Positions 34,133-42,900 are shown, counted from the first letter of the stretch. The stretch: DNA of 64,000 nucleotides from CAVQBJ01 sp963819075 (GCA_963819075.1 CAWFUP010000001.1:434001-498000), one strand, 5' to 3'. A program made the numbers and translations. The notes: generated by a model from the letters alone, not told the origin.

Positions 34133-34699
34133 ATGCGCACGGCAGCACCAGAAGAGAACCTCGGCGGCTCCCGCTCTCCGAGGGCCGGGACCGCGACGAT
34201 CGTCGCAACGCTCGCGCCGGCGACGCTCCCCTTCATCGCGTTCGGTCTGGCGTACGCCTTCCGCACCGAGTACTCAATCACCGATCAGGAAGCGGCGCGG
34301 GCATTCGCGGTCAGCATCGCCCTCACCGCCCTTGCCGTACTCATTTACCGCGGACCGAGCGTTATCCCGGCGGCTGCAGCGACAACGAGCATGATCGGCT
34401 TTCTTGCCCTCGTCGAGTTCGTTGAGTTCATCGGCCTGCATATCGGCGGCCCGTGCGGCGGCGACGGCGGCACCCCATACGCGCTGCCCGGATCGCCGGC
34501 CGCGCGATTCTGCGGCCGTCCGGCGGAGACCCTCTGGGGAGTGGGCCTCCTTGGGGCGCTCGCGCTCATCCCCGCGGCGTACCTGATCAGCCGAAGACTC
34601 ACGTGGCGCTGGCCGTTGGCGCTGGGCATCATCGCCGCCGGCGCCGCAGTGGGCTGTCTTGACAGCTACTCGCTCTCGTTGCCCACGAGCGCAGGGTAG
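34133..34699 (+). CDS. Membrane protein with four predicted helices
   Basis: 188 residues. After a 25-residue polar start come hydrophobic segments at about 26-46 (TLAPATLPFIAFGLAYAF), 61-80 (AVSIALTALAVLIYRG), 84-107 (AAAATTSMIGFLALVEF), 137-157 (GVGLLGALALIPAAYLI) and 165-180 (LALGIIAAGAAVG). A loop with three Cys (IGGPCGGDGGTPYALP, ARFCGRP) sits between the third and fourth. No family is recognised. It has its own promoter and a good ribosome site; neighbours give no hint of function. Confidence 0.75.
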   Translation: MRTAAPEENLGGSRSPRAGTATIVATLAPATLPFIAFGLAYAFRTEYSITDQEAARAFAVSIALTALAVLIYRGPSVIPAAAATTSMIGFLALVEFVEFIGLHIGGPCGGDGGTPYALPGSPAARFCGRPAETLWGVGLLGALALIPAAYLISRRLTWRWPLALGIIAAGAAVGCLDSYSLSLPTSAG

Positions 34700-34802
34700 A
34701 GCGCCGCCGTCGCGAGCCTTCGGACCACACTCACGGACAACCGCCAGCCCCGCTTTCCAGCGACAGCAGACCTCGCACCGCCCGGCGAAACTGTTCCGCA
34801 AC

Positions 34803-34900
34803 GGACGACGAGCTCGTGCCTTCCGCGGCGACGGCCTCTGTTCTGCTCCCGGGGAAGGGAGGCGTCTCCGTCGGCGCCGCCGTCGGACCCGACGGTCGTC
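34803..34900. repeat. Hairpin-forming element, copy B
   Basis: Outer ends GGACGAC (34803-34809) and GTCGTCC (34895-34901) enclose CTGTTCTGCTCCCGGGGA (34838-34855) and AAGGGAGGCGTCT (34855-34867), where CTCCC pairs with GGGAG around a GGGGA loop. It corresponds block by block to copy A at 29651-29758 but the loops and flanks differ. It lies between the 3' ends of the membrane-protein and serpin genes. Confidence 0.5.
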
Positions 34901-34978
34901 CATACCAAGGACGCAACCCAAGCCCCGGGCGCGTTCTGCCTTCGGTGAACAGCGCCCGTCCTCGACGCGTGGGGCGGC

Positions 34979-36268
34979 TCAGGAGTTCGGAAGCGCGGTG
35001 GAGGGATCGACGAGTCGCCCGGCGAACAGCACCGCGCCGGTGCGGTCGTCACGCAGGAAGAACAGGAACGGGTGGTCGGCGTCGAACGTTCGGACGGGGC
35101 CGACTGCGCGCTCCGCTGACACCGACACGATCGTCACGACGGTTGCCGCGGCGGCGACGGTGCCCTGCTCATCGACAGTGATGTCGGCGTCGTGCTGGAC
35201 GAGGCCGATGCTGAGCGGGGCAGCGGTGGTGATCCCGGAGAAGTCCGCTGCCTGTGAGAACGCGTCGGTCATTCCCAGCGCTTGCAGCACCGGCGCGAGG
35301 TTGGCCTGTAGGTTGAGGTGAAACCTGGGCAGGCGCAGGTCGACGTTGGCGGAGCGCTCTGCGGCGATGATGCGGGCGTAGTCGGACTCGGTGAGGCTGT
35401 CTTCCAGGTGCGCGAGAGACTCGCCGACCGGGAGCAGGACCAGCATCGACAGAGACGAGCCCGTGTAGGGGAGATCGACGGCCTGATAGTGCGCCCCAGC
35501 GGAGTAGCTCAGCACGCCGGACTGGCTCATGAACGGCGCGCTGGGCATCGCGCCGGCGGGTGTGTGGAACACGCTCTCGGTGGTAGCCGACGGCGAGAAC
35601 GAGTCCTGCCAATGCGCTTTCAGGTACACCGCGTTGGCGAGCGCGAGGACCGTGGTCGGGTCCAGATTCGAGACGATCGCGGGGATAATGCCCTGGGTCT
35701 GGGCGCTCACCCAGCCGTTGATGGCCTGCGCCGCGCCCGTGGGGTCGTTTTGGAAGTCGACCGGCTGGGGTTGGGCACCGAAGCTCGTGGCAAGCCGGGC
35801 CGAGAACGCACCTTCGAGCGAGAAGCCCTGCTGCAGGAACAGCCCGTTGGCGAGATCGAGGGTCGCCGCATTCGGGTTACCGGCGCCAGCCGCCGCCTGC
35901 TCGGCCGCGATGGTCGCCTGGAGCGCGCCGACTGCCGGGAACGTCGCTGCCGAGCCAAGATGCAGGGCAGAGAGCATCTGACTGGCGGTCGCGCCACCCG
36001 CGCCGGTACCTGCCATCGCGAGCGCCGCCTCGATGCTGTCCGGCGAGAGCACCGTGTTGCCACCCGCCCCGACGCGCCGGAGCAAATCCAACCCGAACGC
36101 CGCCGTCGCCCCCGCCGGCGTCAAGGTCAACGCGGTCGCGGGCCCCGGCGCGACCGGTTGTCGAGGTGCGCGGGGGGCCGGATGCGCTGACGCCGTCGCA
36201 GCGCCGAACAGCACGCCCGCAACGAGCGCGAGACACACGACGCGAGCGGCGAGGCTACCCAAGGACAT
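34979..36268 (-). CDS. Secreted serpin (serine protease inhibitor)
   Basis: 429 residues with a signal peptide (RVVCLALVAGVLFGAATASA). The serpin fold is clear: NTVLSPDSIEAALAMAGTGA, LALANAVYLKAHWQDSF, VDLPYTGSSLSMLVLLP, LRLPRFHLNLQANLAPVLQA, ADITVDEQGTVAAAATVVTI and DADHPFLFFLRDDRTGAVLF. The hinge EQGTVAAAAT has the small residues needed for loop insertion, so it should be inhibitory. Counting from the hinge, P1 falls at or near Val or Ser in TIVSVSAE, which points to elastase- or subtilisin-like targets. Serpins are rare in bacteria. Its target, own or foreign protease, is unknown. Confidence 0.92.
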   Translation of the reverse strand: MSLGSLAARVVCLALVAGVLFGAATASAHPAPRAPRQPVAPGPATALTLTPAGATAAFGLDLLRRVGAGGNTVLSPDSIEAALAMAGTGAGGATASQMLSALHLGSAATFPAVGALQATIAAEQAAAGAGNPNAATLDLANGLFLQQGFSLEGAFSARLATSFGAQPQPVDFQNDPTGAAQAINGWVSAQTQGIIPAIVSNLDPTTVLALANAVYLKAHWQDSFSPSATTESVFHTPAGAMPSAPFMSQSGVLSYSAGAHYQAVDLPYTGSSLSMLVLLPVGESLAHLEDSLTESDYARIIAAERSANVDLRLPRFHLNLQANLAPVLQALGMTDAFSQAADFSGITTAAPLSIGLVQHDADITVDEQGTVAAAATVVTIVSVSAERAVGPVRTFDADHPFLFFLRDDRTGAVLFAGRLVDPSTALPNS

Positions 36269-36627
36269 CTGCCAGGAGCATACGGGGAGGTTCCTCGGCG
36301 CGCCGCTTATGCCAGGGTCTTACACCGCCACCCGCCGGCCCTGCTCACGCCGCAAGACGGAACAGTCGCCCAAGCGCACCCACACGACCGCTCTGGACGA
36401 TCAGCAGCAGCGCTCCGCGGCACTCCGCTGGCTACTGCTTGTCTGCAATTGCGAGCGCGTGCGGGTCACCGCGGGCGGCGATGCCGGCGCCTGGGACGGC
36501 GACGCGCGATTCGCGGGTGTCCTGAGCACCGCGGCAACTGAAAGCAGGTCCGCACGCCGGGTTCACCGCGAGTCCCGCAAATCGCCAACGCCGCGCATCT
36601 CATCGGACGCCCGCCGCGCGCCCCTCC
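36269..36627. other. Intergenic stretch upstream of the serpin gene
   Basis: About 360 bp between the serpin start (minus) and the 3' end of the HxlR gene (minus). Frames across it read as random Arg/Ala/Thr sequence. The serpin promoter should be within the first 150 bp; I could not single out convincing -35 and -10 boxes. Confidence 0.4.
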
Positions 36628-37101
36628 TCATCGTCCGGCGCGCCCGCCCTGTGGCGCCCCCGGGCCGGGGGGGAGCTCGATCTCTCCGCGCGCCGCGAGT
36701 TTGCCGCACCGGTCGCAGTGGAGGTCTGGGCCGATGTTGCCTCCGCAGCCGGCGTGGAGGGTGAGTCGCGGTGGGCCGCCGGGGGTCGGGTAGTGGCGGT
36801 CGCCCCATTTCATGAGCACGATCAGGGCCGGCGCGAGTTCGCGTCCCTTGTCGGTGAGGACGTACTTCGGCCGGCCGGGACGCTCCGGGTCCGGAACGCG
36901 TTCGAGCAGTTCCTCGTCGCACAGCCGTTTGAGTCGGTTGGTGAGGACGTTGGAGGCAATCCCGAGGCTCGCCTGGAACTCCTCGAACCGCGTGAGGCCG
37001 ACGAGGGCGTCGCGGAGGATCAGCAGCGTCCAGCGCTCCCCGATGACCTCCAGTGATCGGGCGATCGAGCAGACCTGGTCTGGGTAGTCGCGTTGAAGCA
37101 C
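36628..37101 (-). CDS. HxlR-family transcriptional regulator
   Basis: 157 residues from GTG 37101. CSIARSLEVIGERWTLLILR is the HxlR signature, followed by RFEEFQASLGIASNVLTNRL and PGRPKYVLTDKGREL (the wing). A C-terminal extension, LHAGCGGNIGPDLHCDRCGK, has three Cys and may form a zinc-ribbon-like knuckle, seen in a subset of HxlR proteins. It is divergent from an MFS pump; the inverted repeat at 37114-37175 lies between them, so it probably controls the pump and the methyltransferase behind it. Confidence 0.9.
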   Translation of the reverse strand: MLQRDYPDQVCSIARSLEVIGERWTLLILRDALVGLTRFEEFQASLGIASNVLTNRLKRLCDEELLERVPDPERPGRPKYVLTDKGRELAPALIVLMKWGDRHYPTPGGPPRLTLHAGCGGNIGPDLHCDRCGKLAARGEIELPPGPGAPQGGRAGR

Positions 37102-37113
37102 GCACCAATCCTA

Positions 37114-37175
37114 GCTGACTTGCTTGACAAAAGCCAGAGCGGCCAGCTAGGCTGCGTTGCATGACGCAAGTTAGC
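37114..37175 (+). promoter_or_regulatory. Promoter and HxlR operator for the MFS/methyltransferase pair
   Basis: GCTGACTTGC (37114-37123) and GCAAGTTAGC (37166-37175) are inverted halves matching at 9 of 10 positions. TTGACA (37124-37129), an 18-bp spacer and TAGGCT (37148-37153) lie between them. A repressor bound at both halves would bracket the promoter, a DNA-loop or double-site arrangement. Confidence 0.6.
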
Positions 37176-37196
37176 CCACGGCCCGCAGGAGGAGTC

Positions 37197-38768
37197 ATGC
37201 CACGCAACAAGCCCCTGATCCTGATCTCGCTGCTGCTGGCGGCGTTTGTGATCAATCTCGACACGACGATCGTCAACGTCGCGCTGCCGTCGCTCGTGCG
37301 CCAGCTGCACGCATCGAACTCGCAGCTGCAGTGGGTCGTGGACGCATTCAACCTGCTGTTCGCCGGCTCGGTGCTCGCGGCGGGCAGCCTGTCTGACCGC
37401 TTCGGCCGCAAGGGAATGCTCCTCGCCGGCCTCGCGGTCTTCGGTCTCGCGAGCCTGGCCGGCGGGCTGATGGACAGCGCCGGCGCGCTGATCGCCACGC
37501 GCTCGGTGATGGGCGTGGGTGCGGCGATGGTGTTCCCCTCGACGCTGTCGCTGCTCACCAACGTGTTCACCGAGCGGGGCGAGCGCGCCCGGGCGATCGG
37601 CTTGTGGGGCGCGATCACTGGCGTGGCGATCGCGCTCGGGCCAATCGTCGGCGGCTGGCTGCTCGAGCTCTCCGACTGGCGCAGCATCTTCTTCGCGATG
37701 GTGCCGATCGCCGCCGGCGCCGGCCTCCTGGCCGCCCGCTACGTTCCGACCTCGCGTGACCCGCACGCGCCCGGCACCGACCGGGCCGGATTCGCGCTGT
37801 CGACCGCGACCATCGGGCTGCTCGTCTACACGATCATCGAGGCCCCGAACCACGGTTGGGGAAGCGCCCGGACGCTCGGCAGCTTCGCCCTGACCGCCGT
37901 GCTGGCGGCGGCGTTCGTGGCCTGGGAGCGGCGCACCGAGCAGCCGATGCTCGACCTCAGCCTGTTCCGCAACCCGCGGTTCACCGCCGCCAGCGCCTCG
38001 GTCGCGATCTCGTTCTTCGCGCTGTCGGGGTTCATCTTCCTGGCCACCGAGATGTTCCAGTTCCTCAGGGGCTACGGCCCGCTGTCGACCGGCCTGCGCC
38101 TGCTGCCAGTCGCCTCATTCGTCGCGATCTCCTCGATCCTCGGCACCAAGCTGGCCGTCCGGTTCGGCACGAAGCTGGTCGTCGCGTCCGGGCTGTTCTC
38201 GATGGCCGCGTTCTACGTGTGGGTTTCGACTTCATCGGTCACGACCGGCTACGGGACGATCGCCGCCCAGATGGTCGTGCTCGGGACAGGGATGGGTCTC
38301 ACCAGTGCGCCCGCGACCGAGGCCATCATGGGCGTCGTCCCGAAAGCGAAGGCCGGTGCCGGGTCGGCGGTCAACGACGCCACGCGCCTCTTGGGCGGTA
38401 CCCTCGGCGTCGCCGTGATTGGCAGCGTTTACGCGTCGCTGTACGCCAGCCGGCTCACCGGCGCGCTCCCCGCGGGGTTGCCGGCCGGTGTCCTACGGAC
38501 CGCGCACGCATCCGTCGGTGGCGCGCTCACGGTGGCCGGCAAGCTGACCCACGGCGGGCATCCGCTGCTCGCGTCGGCGATCCACAACGCCGCTGACTCG
38601 GCCTTCTTCCAGGGCTTCCACGCGGCCAACTACGTCGCCGCCGGCGTCGCCGCCGCAGGCGCCGTGATGGCGCTGGCGCTGCTGCCCGCCCAACCGACGA
38701 CCAGCCGCGACGACACGCCGAAGGTGCCGGCACGAGGCACGCCCACCACAGCCGCAGCGCACAGCTGA
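37197..38768 (+). CDS. DHA2-type MFS drug exporter (HxlR-linked)
   Basis: 523 residues from ATG 37197, chosen for the strong AGGAGGAG directly before it; ATG 37161 in the same frame sits at the predicted transcription start and has no ribosome site. FVINLDTTIVNVALPSLVRQ is helix 1, QLQWVVDAFNLLFAGSVLAA helix 2, SDRFGRKGMLLAGLAVFGLA motif A, and GPIVGGWLLELSDWRSIFFA motif C and the following helix. Fourteen helices are expected. It is more distant from the two pumps at 16.5-20.4 kb than they are from each other. Confidence 0.92.
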   Translation: MPRNKPLILISLLLAAFVINLDTTIVNVALPSLVRQLHASNSQLQWVVDAFNLLFAGSVLAAGSLSDRFGRKGMLLAGLAVFGLASLAGGLMDSAGALIATRSVMGVGAAMVFPSTLSLLTNVFTERGERARAIGLWGAITGVAIALGPIVGGWLLELSDWRSIFFAMVPIAAGAGLLAARYVPTSRDPHAPGTDRAGFALSTATIGLLVYTIIEAPNHGWGSARTLGSFALTAVLAAAFVAWERRTEQPMLDLSLFRNPRFTAASASVAISFFALSGFIFLATEMFQFLRGYGPLSTGLRLLPVASFVAISSILGTKLAVRFGTKLVVASGLFSMAAFYVWVSTSSVTTGYGTIAAQMVVLGTGMGLTSAPATEAIMGVVPKAKAGAGSAVNDATRLLGGTLGVAVIGSVYASLYASRLTGALPAGLPAGVLRTAHASVGGALTVAGKLTHGGHPLLASAIHNAADSAFFQGFHAANYVAAGVAAAGAVMALALLPAQPTTSRDDTPKVPARGTPTTAAAHS

Positions 38769-38797
38769 CCCACCCAAGCGACAGGAGACCGCACACC

Positions 38798-39673
38798 ATG
38801 AGCACCCAGCACCTCACCCCGCGCGCGACCAGCACCAGCTCGGGCACCGGAGTCGGTCCGATGACCGCGACGACGACCGCCGAGCGTCACTACACGACCG
38901 GCCTGACGCGCGAGAACATCGAGCGAGCGCTCACACGAGCGGGGAAGAACCCCCGAGCACTCTCACCGGTGGACCTCGCGCCGCTCGAGGATTTCCATTC
39001 GCTCGGCCGGATCGCGACCGTGCAGCTCATCCAGCTCGCCGGTGTGAGCGCTGCGGACCGCGTGCTCGATGCCGGCACCGGGATCGGCGGAACCGCTCGC
39101 CTCCTGGCCGCAGAGATCGGCTGCCACGTCACCGGCGTCGACCTCACCGCCGAGTACTGCGAAACCGCCGACTGGCTCAACACCGCCGTCGGTCTCAGCT
39201 CCCGCATAGACGTCCGCCGCGCGGACGTGACCGATCTCCCCTTCGCCGACGGGACGTTCGACGTCCTCATCAGCCAGCACGTCCAGATGAACGTCGCCGA
39301 CAAGACACGCCTCTATGCCGAGGCGCGGCGAGTCCTCACCCCGGGCGGCCGCCTCGCGCTCTGGGACGTCACGGCCGGACCGGAGCAACCGATCCGCTTC
39401 CCCGTCCCGTGGGCGAGCGATCCCCGGGACAGCCACCTGATCACACCCGCCGACCTTCGCGAGGTGACCACGCGGGCCGGCTTCGCGATCACGGCCTGGA
39501 ACGACCTCACCGACGTTGCCGCCCAAGCCATGCACGCGTTCTTCGCCGCACCGGCAAACCCGCTCGGCCTGCACGTCTTCGTCCCCGACTTCGCCACCAA
39601 GGCCGCGAACCTCATCGCCAACGCCGAGCAGAACCGCATCCGCCTCATCCAAGCCGTGCTCACCGCACACTGA
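38798..39673 (+). CDS. SAM-dependent methyltransferase (UbiE/dimethylglycine-MT-like)
   Basis: 291 residues, ATG preceded by ACAGGAGA. DRVLDAGTGIGGTARLLAAE is motif I (SAM binding), CHVTGVDLTAEYCETA motif post-I, DVTDLPFADGTFDVLISQHV motif II, and RVLTPGGRLALWDVTAGPEQ motif III. An N-terminal extension of about 55 residues contains HYTTGLTRENIERALTRAGK, a lid seen in sarcosine/dimethylglycine-type enzymes. It lies 29 bp behind the MFS gene, so a modify-and-export pair for one small molecule is plausible. Confidence 0.88.
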   Translation: MSTQHLTPRATSTSSGTGVGPMTATTTAERHYTTGLTRENIERALTRAGKNPRALSPVDLAPLEDFHSLGRIATVQLIQLAGVSAADRVLDAGTGIGGTARLLAAEIGCHVTGVDLTAEYCETADWLNTAVGLSSRIDVRRADVTDLPFADGTFDVLISQHVQMNVADKTRLYAEARRVLTPGGRLALWDVTAGPEQPIRFPVPWASDPRDSHLITPADLREVTTRAGFAITAWNDLTDVAAQAMHAFFAAPANPLGLHVFVPDFATKAANLIANAEQNRIRLIQAVLTAH

Positions 39674-39720
39674 GGCGCCGACCTGCAGAACGAAGCCGCG
39701 CCGGGCGCGCGGACAGCCCG

Positions 39721-41196
39721 CTACCCGCGCGTGCGCCCCTTGCCCTTTGTCGAATGCGTCTTCGCCTTGCGGCACACGCGCACGTGGTGCCCGTGGCGGA
39801 CAGCCACGTGGCACACGGCCGCGTTACCCGAGAGCTTGACGCTCGAGCCCTGCCGGTGGACCGACGCGTCAAAGGCGCTAGCCAGCCCCTGACGCGCCGA
39901 GGCCGGTCCGGGACTCGGATGCCCCGACCCGGAGGAGGGCGGTGCCGCCGCACCGTGCCCGCTGTAGGGGCCGGTGTCAGTCAGTACCGCCGGCAGCGCG
40001 AGCGTCCCGCCCTGCGCCGCGGCGGCGGCGAACACGCCCCAGGCCGGCTTGGCTCCGGCGTCGCTGCCGTCCGAGCCGGTGTAGCGCAGGCCGATCTGGT
40101 CGTCGCGGCTGCTGAGCGTCGCGCTGTCGCGCAGGTCGTACCACAGCACCGGCCCGACGTTGTCCTGGGCGCGGGCGCCGCTGGAGAGCAGCGAGAAGAA
40201 CGTCTGCAGCCCGGCGGCGATCGTGTTCGGGTCGGCCTGCTGGTTTGACCAGCCCATCTCGGTCACCCAGATCTGCTGGCGCGGCGCGCCCCCCGGACCG
40301 GGGCCGGTGGAGGCGATGAGCTGCTGCGCGACGCTGCTGATGAGCGCGACGGCGTCCTGGGCGAGCTGCGTGGAGGAGGAGCCGGCCGCCTGGGTGTAGG
40401 GATGCACGGCGACGGCGTCGAACGCATTCGCGTTGCCCGCGGCCAGCGTGGCGATCATCTGGTTGGGCGGGATAAAGGAGGGTTGACCCGCCGCATCGAA
40501 CGCGAGGCCACCGACGATCGCGCGGGCCTGGGGGTCGACGCCGCGCAGCGCGCTGCGCGTCGCCGCGAACACGGCCGCGTACTGACTCGCCGACGCGGTA
40601 CCGCCCCACCAATAGCCGTTGTTCTCCTCGTTCCAGATCTCCCAGGCCGAGATCGGGTGCGGCGCGCAGCCGCAGGTCGGCCAGTAGCTGCCGGTCGGCC
40701 CGTAGCGGGCGACGGCGGCGGCGGCGAAGGCCGCGAACTCGGAGGTCGTCGGGCTGCCGCCGGCGCCGGTCGGGGTCGGCGGCACCGGAGTGGGCCCGCT
40801 GAAGTTGATGAGGACCGGCAGCATCGTCATGTTGCGCTGGGCGAGCGCGCCGACGAGCGCGTCATAGCTGAGCCCGTAGCAGCTCGGCGACGGCGCGCTG
40901 AAGTTGAACTGGCCGGTGTGATTGGGGTCGGCGCAGTTGAGCTGGATCCGCGCGCGGTAGAGCTGCACGCCGGCGCCGGCGACCATGTTCAGGTCGGCGA
41001 CGCCGTTCCAATTGGCGTTGGGCAGCAGGATCCCGTCCGAGCGCACGTCGTTGACGCCGACCGCGCCGATCGCCCCGCTGGCCAGCGCCGACGCCGGGAC
41101 GGCGAGCGCGACGAGCGCCACGCCCAGCGCCACGAACCGCGCGAGGGCGGTCGGGGCCAGCGTGAAGGTGCGCCTGAAGGCGCGCGCGATCGACAT
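39721..41196 (-). CDS. Secreted glycoside-hydrolase-like protein (clan GH-A fold)
   Basis: 491 residues from ATG 41196 (an in-frame GTG lies at 41202). The signal peptide is FVALGVALVALAVPASALAS. The catalytic barrel shows ISAWEIWNEENNGYWWGG with the acid/base Glu after Asn, and QQIWVTEMGWSNQQAD with the nucleophile Glu, the two-Glu layout of clan GH-A (GH5/GH39-like). A C-terminal Ser/Pro-rich linker (PPSSGSGHPSPGPASA) and a basic tail with two Cys (VCHVAVRHGHHVRVCRKAK) follow. It is probably exported and active on a polysaccharide. Confidence 0.85.
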   Translation of the reverse strand: MSIARAFRRTFTLAPTALARFVALGVALVALAVPASALASGAIGAVGVNDVRSDGILLPNANWNGVADLNMVAGAGVQLYRARIQLNCADPNHTGQFNFSAPSPSCYGLSYDALVGALAQRNMTMLPVLINFSGPTPVPPTPTGAGGSPTTSEFAAFAAAAVARYGPTGSYWPTCGCAPHPISAWEIWNEENNGYWWGGTASASQYAAVFAATRSALRGVDPQARAIVGGLAFDAAGQPSFIPPNQMIATLAAGNANAFDAVAVHPYTQAAGSSSTQLAQDAVALISSVAQQLIASTGPGPGGAPRQQIWVTEMGWSNQQADPNTIAAGLQTFFSLLSSGARAQDNVGPVLWYDLRDSATLSSRDDQIGLRYTGSDGSDAGAKPAWGVFAAAAAQGGTLALPAVLTDTGPYSGHGAAAPPSSGSGHPSPGPASARQGLASAFDASVHRQGSSVKLSGNAAVCHVAVRHGHHVRVCRKAKTHSTKGKGRTRG

Positions 41197-41516
41197 GGAC
41201 ACAGGAGCCCTGCTTTCTGGGGACGACGTGGCGGCCGGGAAGCACGTCCCGTGGCGCCAGGTGGGGAGGGAGCAGGGGTTCTCCGAGAAAGCTGTCCTTC
41301 GGTAGCCCGCCTCACTCGCCGTTCGAGTTGCGTGGCTTTGCGAACCCGCCTCGCGACGGGGGTGCCCTTATCGGGGAAGCCTGTCCTTGTTTGATTGCTG
41401 TTTCGGCGCTTTCGGCGAGGAGGCGAAGCGGCTGCCCGTCGGCTTGGACACGTGTCTGTCTCCTGGCCGGGCAAGGTCCGAGTTGCCAAGTAGCGCGTCG
41501 TCCTACGCTGAGCTAC

Positions 41517-41630
41517 GTGACACACCGCTTGAGCCTGCGGTTGCCTGATTCCACGGTCGAGCGCCTCGGCGCCCGCGCACGTAGCGGGGGCGTCCTGCCG
41601 CGGACGCTCGCCCAACGCTACATCGGCGCC
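41517..41630 (+). pseudogene. Truncated copy of the DUF433-type antitoxin gene
   Basis: GTG 41517 opens THRLSLRLPDSTVERLGARA and PRTLAQRYIGAD, closely matching the first 40 residues of the gene at 43076-43498 (THQ/TQPLSLRLPDSSIERLGARA, PRTLAQRYVEEG). The upstream DNA is also duplicated, including GACACGTGTC at 41447-41456. Homology stops at about 41628, where the operator and start of an HTH-PIN toxin module follow. Confidence 0.75.
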
Positions 41631-41635
41631 GATAA

Positions 41636-41651
41636 CCTACGTGCAGGTAGG
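41636..41651. promoter_or_regulatory. Operator of the HTH-PIN module
   Basis: CCTAC (41636-41640), 6-bp spacer, GTAGG (41647-41651), 22 bp before the antitoxin ATG. The position and short palindrome are typical for autoregulation by an antitoxin. Confidence 0.5.
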
Positions 41652-41673
41652 ACACGTTGCTGGGATCCTGACT

Positions 41674-42018
41674 ATGGCCAGGAAGACGATCCATCTCACG
41701 TCTCACGATCAGCTCGAAGAGCTGACCTCGAGCATCGAGGCGATGCTCGAGGACGGCAAGACGTTGGCGATCACCGTTGCCGAGGAGCACGAGATGCTGT
41801 CTCCGAATGCGGCCGCCGAACGCCTCGGCTTCTCGCGCCAGCACGTCAGGCGCCTGCTTGACGCGGGCGAGCTCGTCGGGCAGCAGCTGCCGCGGTCCAG
41901 CTACTGGAAGATCCCGGTGTCGTCGATCTTGGCGTTCGAGGAGCGCCGAGAGCGGGCAGCGCGCGAGGCCGAAGCGTTCTCGGCCGACCTTGAAGAGCTC
42001 GGCGCTCCGGCGGAATGA
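41674..42018 (+). CDS. Excisionase-type HTH antitoxin
   Basis: 114 residues. The N-terminal DQLEELTSSIEAMLEDGKTL is followed by LSPNAAAERLGFSRQHVRRL and LDAGELVGQQLPRSSYWKIP, the MerR/excisionase winged HTH with the S-x-x-W-x-IP wing. The tail FEERRERAAREAEAFSADLE is a charged helix likely to bind the toxin. Antitoxins of this build pair with PIN toxins, and here the stop overlaps the toxin start (ATGA, 42015-42018). It should bind the 41636-41651 palindrome. Confidence 0.87.
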   Translation: MARKTIHLTSHDQLEELTSSIEAMLEDGKTLAITVAEEHEMLSPNAAAERLGFSRQHVRRLLDAGELVGQQLPRSSYWKIPVSSILAFEERRERAAREAEAFSADLEELGAPAE

Positions 42019-42596
42019 GCGGGTCGGGCGGGCGAGTCCCGCGCGCCGTTCTCGACTCCAACGTGATCTTCTCACGGGTGCTGCATGAGCTCTTCGGCCG
42101 AGCTGCGCGCGAGGCTCGGCTGTTCGACTTGCTCGGGAGCGACGAGCTACTGGCCGAAGCCAAGCGCACCCTGATCGAGGGGAAGCCGATGCCGCCGGCG
42201 GCTGCGGAGCGGCGGGTGAGCTACCTACGGGACGCCTTCCCCGACGGCCGCACCGAGATCGCCCACCGCCTGCAGGAGGTCGACTTGCGGACCCTGACTC
42301 GCGACCCCGACGACGAGCACGTGTGCGCGCTGGCTCTCGCCGGCGCGGCGCAGCTGCTCATCAGTTTCGACGACGGCTACGTGCGGGATGCCTTGCTTGG
42401 TTACGGCACCACGGTGATCAAGCCCGACGCAATCCTCGCGCCCACGTTCGACGAACAACCGGGGCTCTTCCTCTCGATCCTCGAGCGCCAGGCAGGCGCG
42501 TGGGGCGGCCGCTCGGTAACGGAGTTGCTCGACGCGCTCGAACGGGCTGACGTGCCGGTCTTCGTCAGCAAGGCACGGGCTGCGCTGGACCCTTGA
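42015..42596 (+). CDS. PIN-domain toxin (ribonuclease)
   Basis: 193 residues. RAVLDSNVIFSRVLHEL holds the first catalytic Asp, SDELLAEAKRTLIEGKPMPP a middle acidic residue, and LTRDPDDEHVCALALAGAAQ plus LISFDDGYVRDALLGYGTTV the last two Asp clusters (D-x-DDEH, S-x-DD). This is the long PIN_3-like form, with a C-terminal helix (GRSVTELLDALERADVPVF). PIN toxins cut tRNA or rRNA. Catalytic residues are intact and the antitoxin is directly upstream. Confidence 0.88.
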   Translation: MSGSGGRVPRAVLDSNVIFSRVLHELFGRAAREARLFDLLGSDELLAEAKRTLIEGKPMPPAAAERRVSYLRDAFPDGRTEIAHRLQEVDLRTLTRDPDDEHVCALALAGAAQLLISFDDGYVRDALLGYGTTVIKPDAILAPTFDEQPGLFLSILERQAGAWGGRSVTELLDALERADVPVFVSKARAALDP

Positions 42597-42665
42597 GGTG
42601 GCTCCCTCTCGGCGCCATCGTTGTCGACGACGGCGGAGAATCTTGGGGATGCTCGTCGCGGTTAG

Positions 42666-42900
42666 CCACGTCGCGAGATCTCCTCAAAGGAGACGCCGAA
42701 CATGTCGTGCGGCACGCAGGCCACGCGCTTGCCGGGGCAGAGCGCGTCGAGTACGACGAGTATCACCAAGCCGAGGGACTCGGCCGCGAGTGCCTCGCGC
42801 TCGTGGTTCGCGTCTGCGTGCTCGCTCGCCGCCGGCTCGGTCGCGCCGTCCTCGAGCGGCGCCTCGGGAAAAGCAGGCATCTGGTGTGCGCTGGGCGCGC
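42666..42900 (-). pseudogene. Fragment of an ECF41 (SigJ-like) sigma factor, region 4
   Basis: Read on the minus strand: HEREALAAESLGLVILVVLD, then ALCPGKRVACVPHDMFGVSF and EEIS. It matches the region-4 start of ECF41 sigma factors (EREALLADSVG-x-ALLVVLD-x-L-x-PAERVAFVLHDMF-x-VPF-x-EIA). Region 2 and the rest of region 4 are gone. It fills part of the gap between the PIN toxin and the DUF433 gene, so it is either captured DNA or the residue of an older gene broken by the toxin modules. Confidence 0.65.

Noticed and set aside
33511..34281. Minus-strand frame of 256 codons after the IS
   Set aside because: Antisense to the 3' half of the split PKD gene and to the membrane-protein start.
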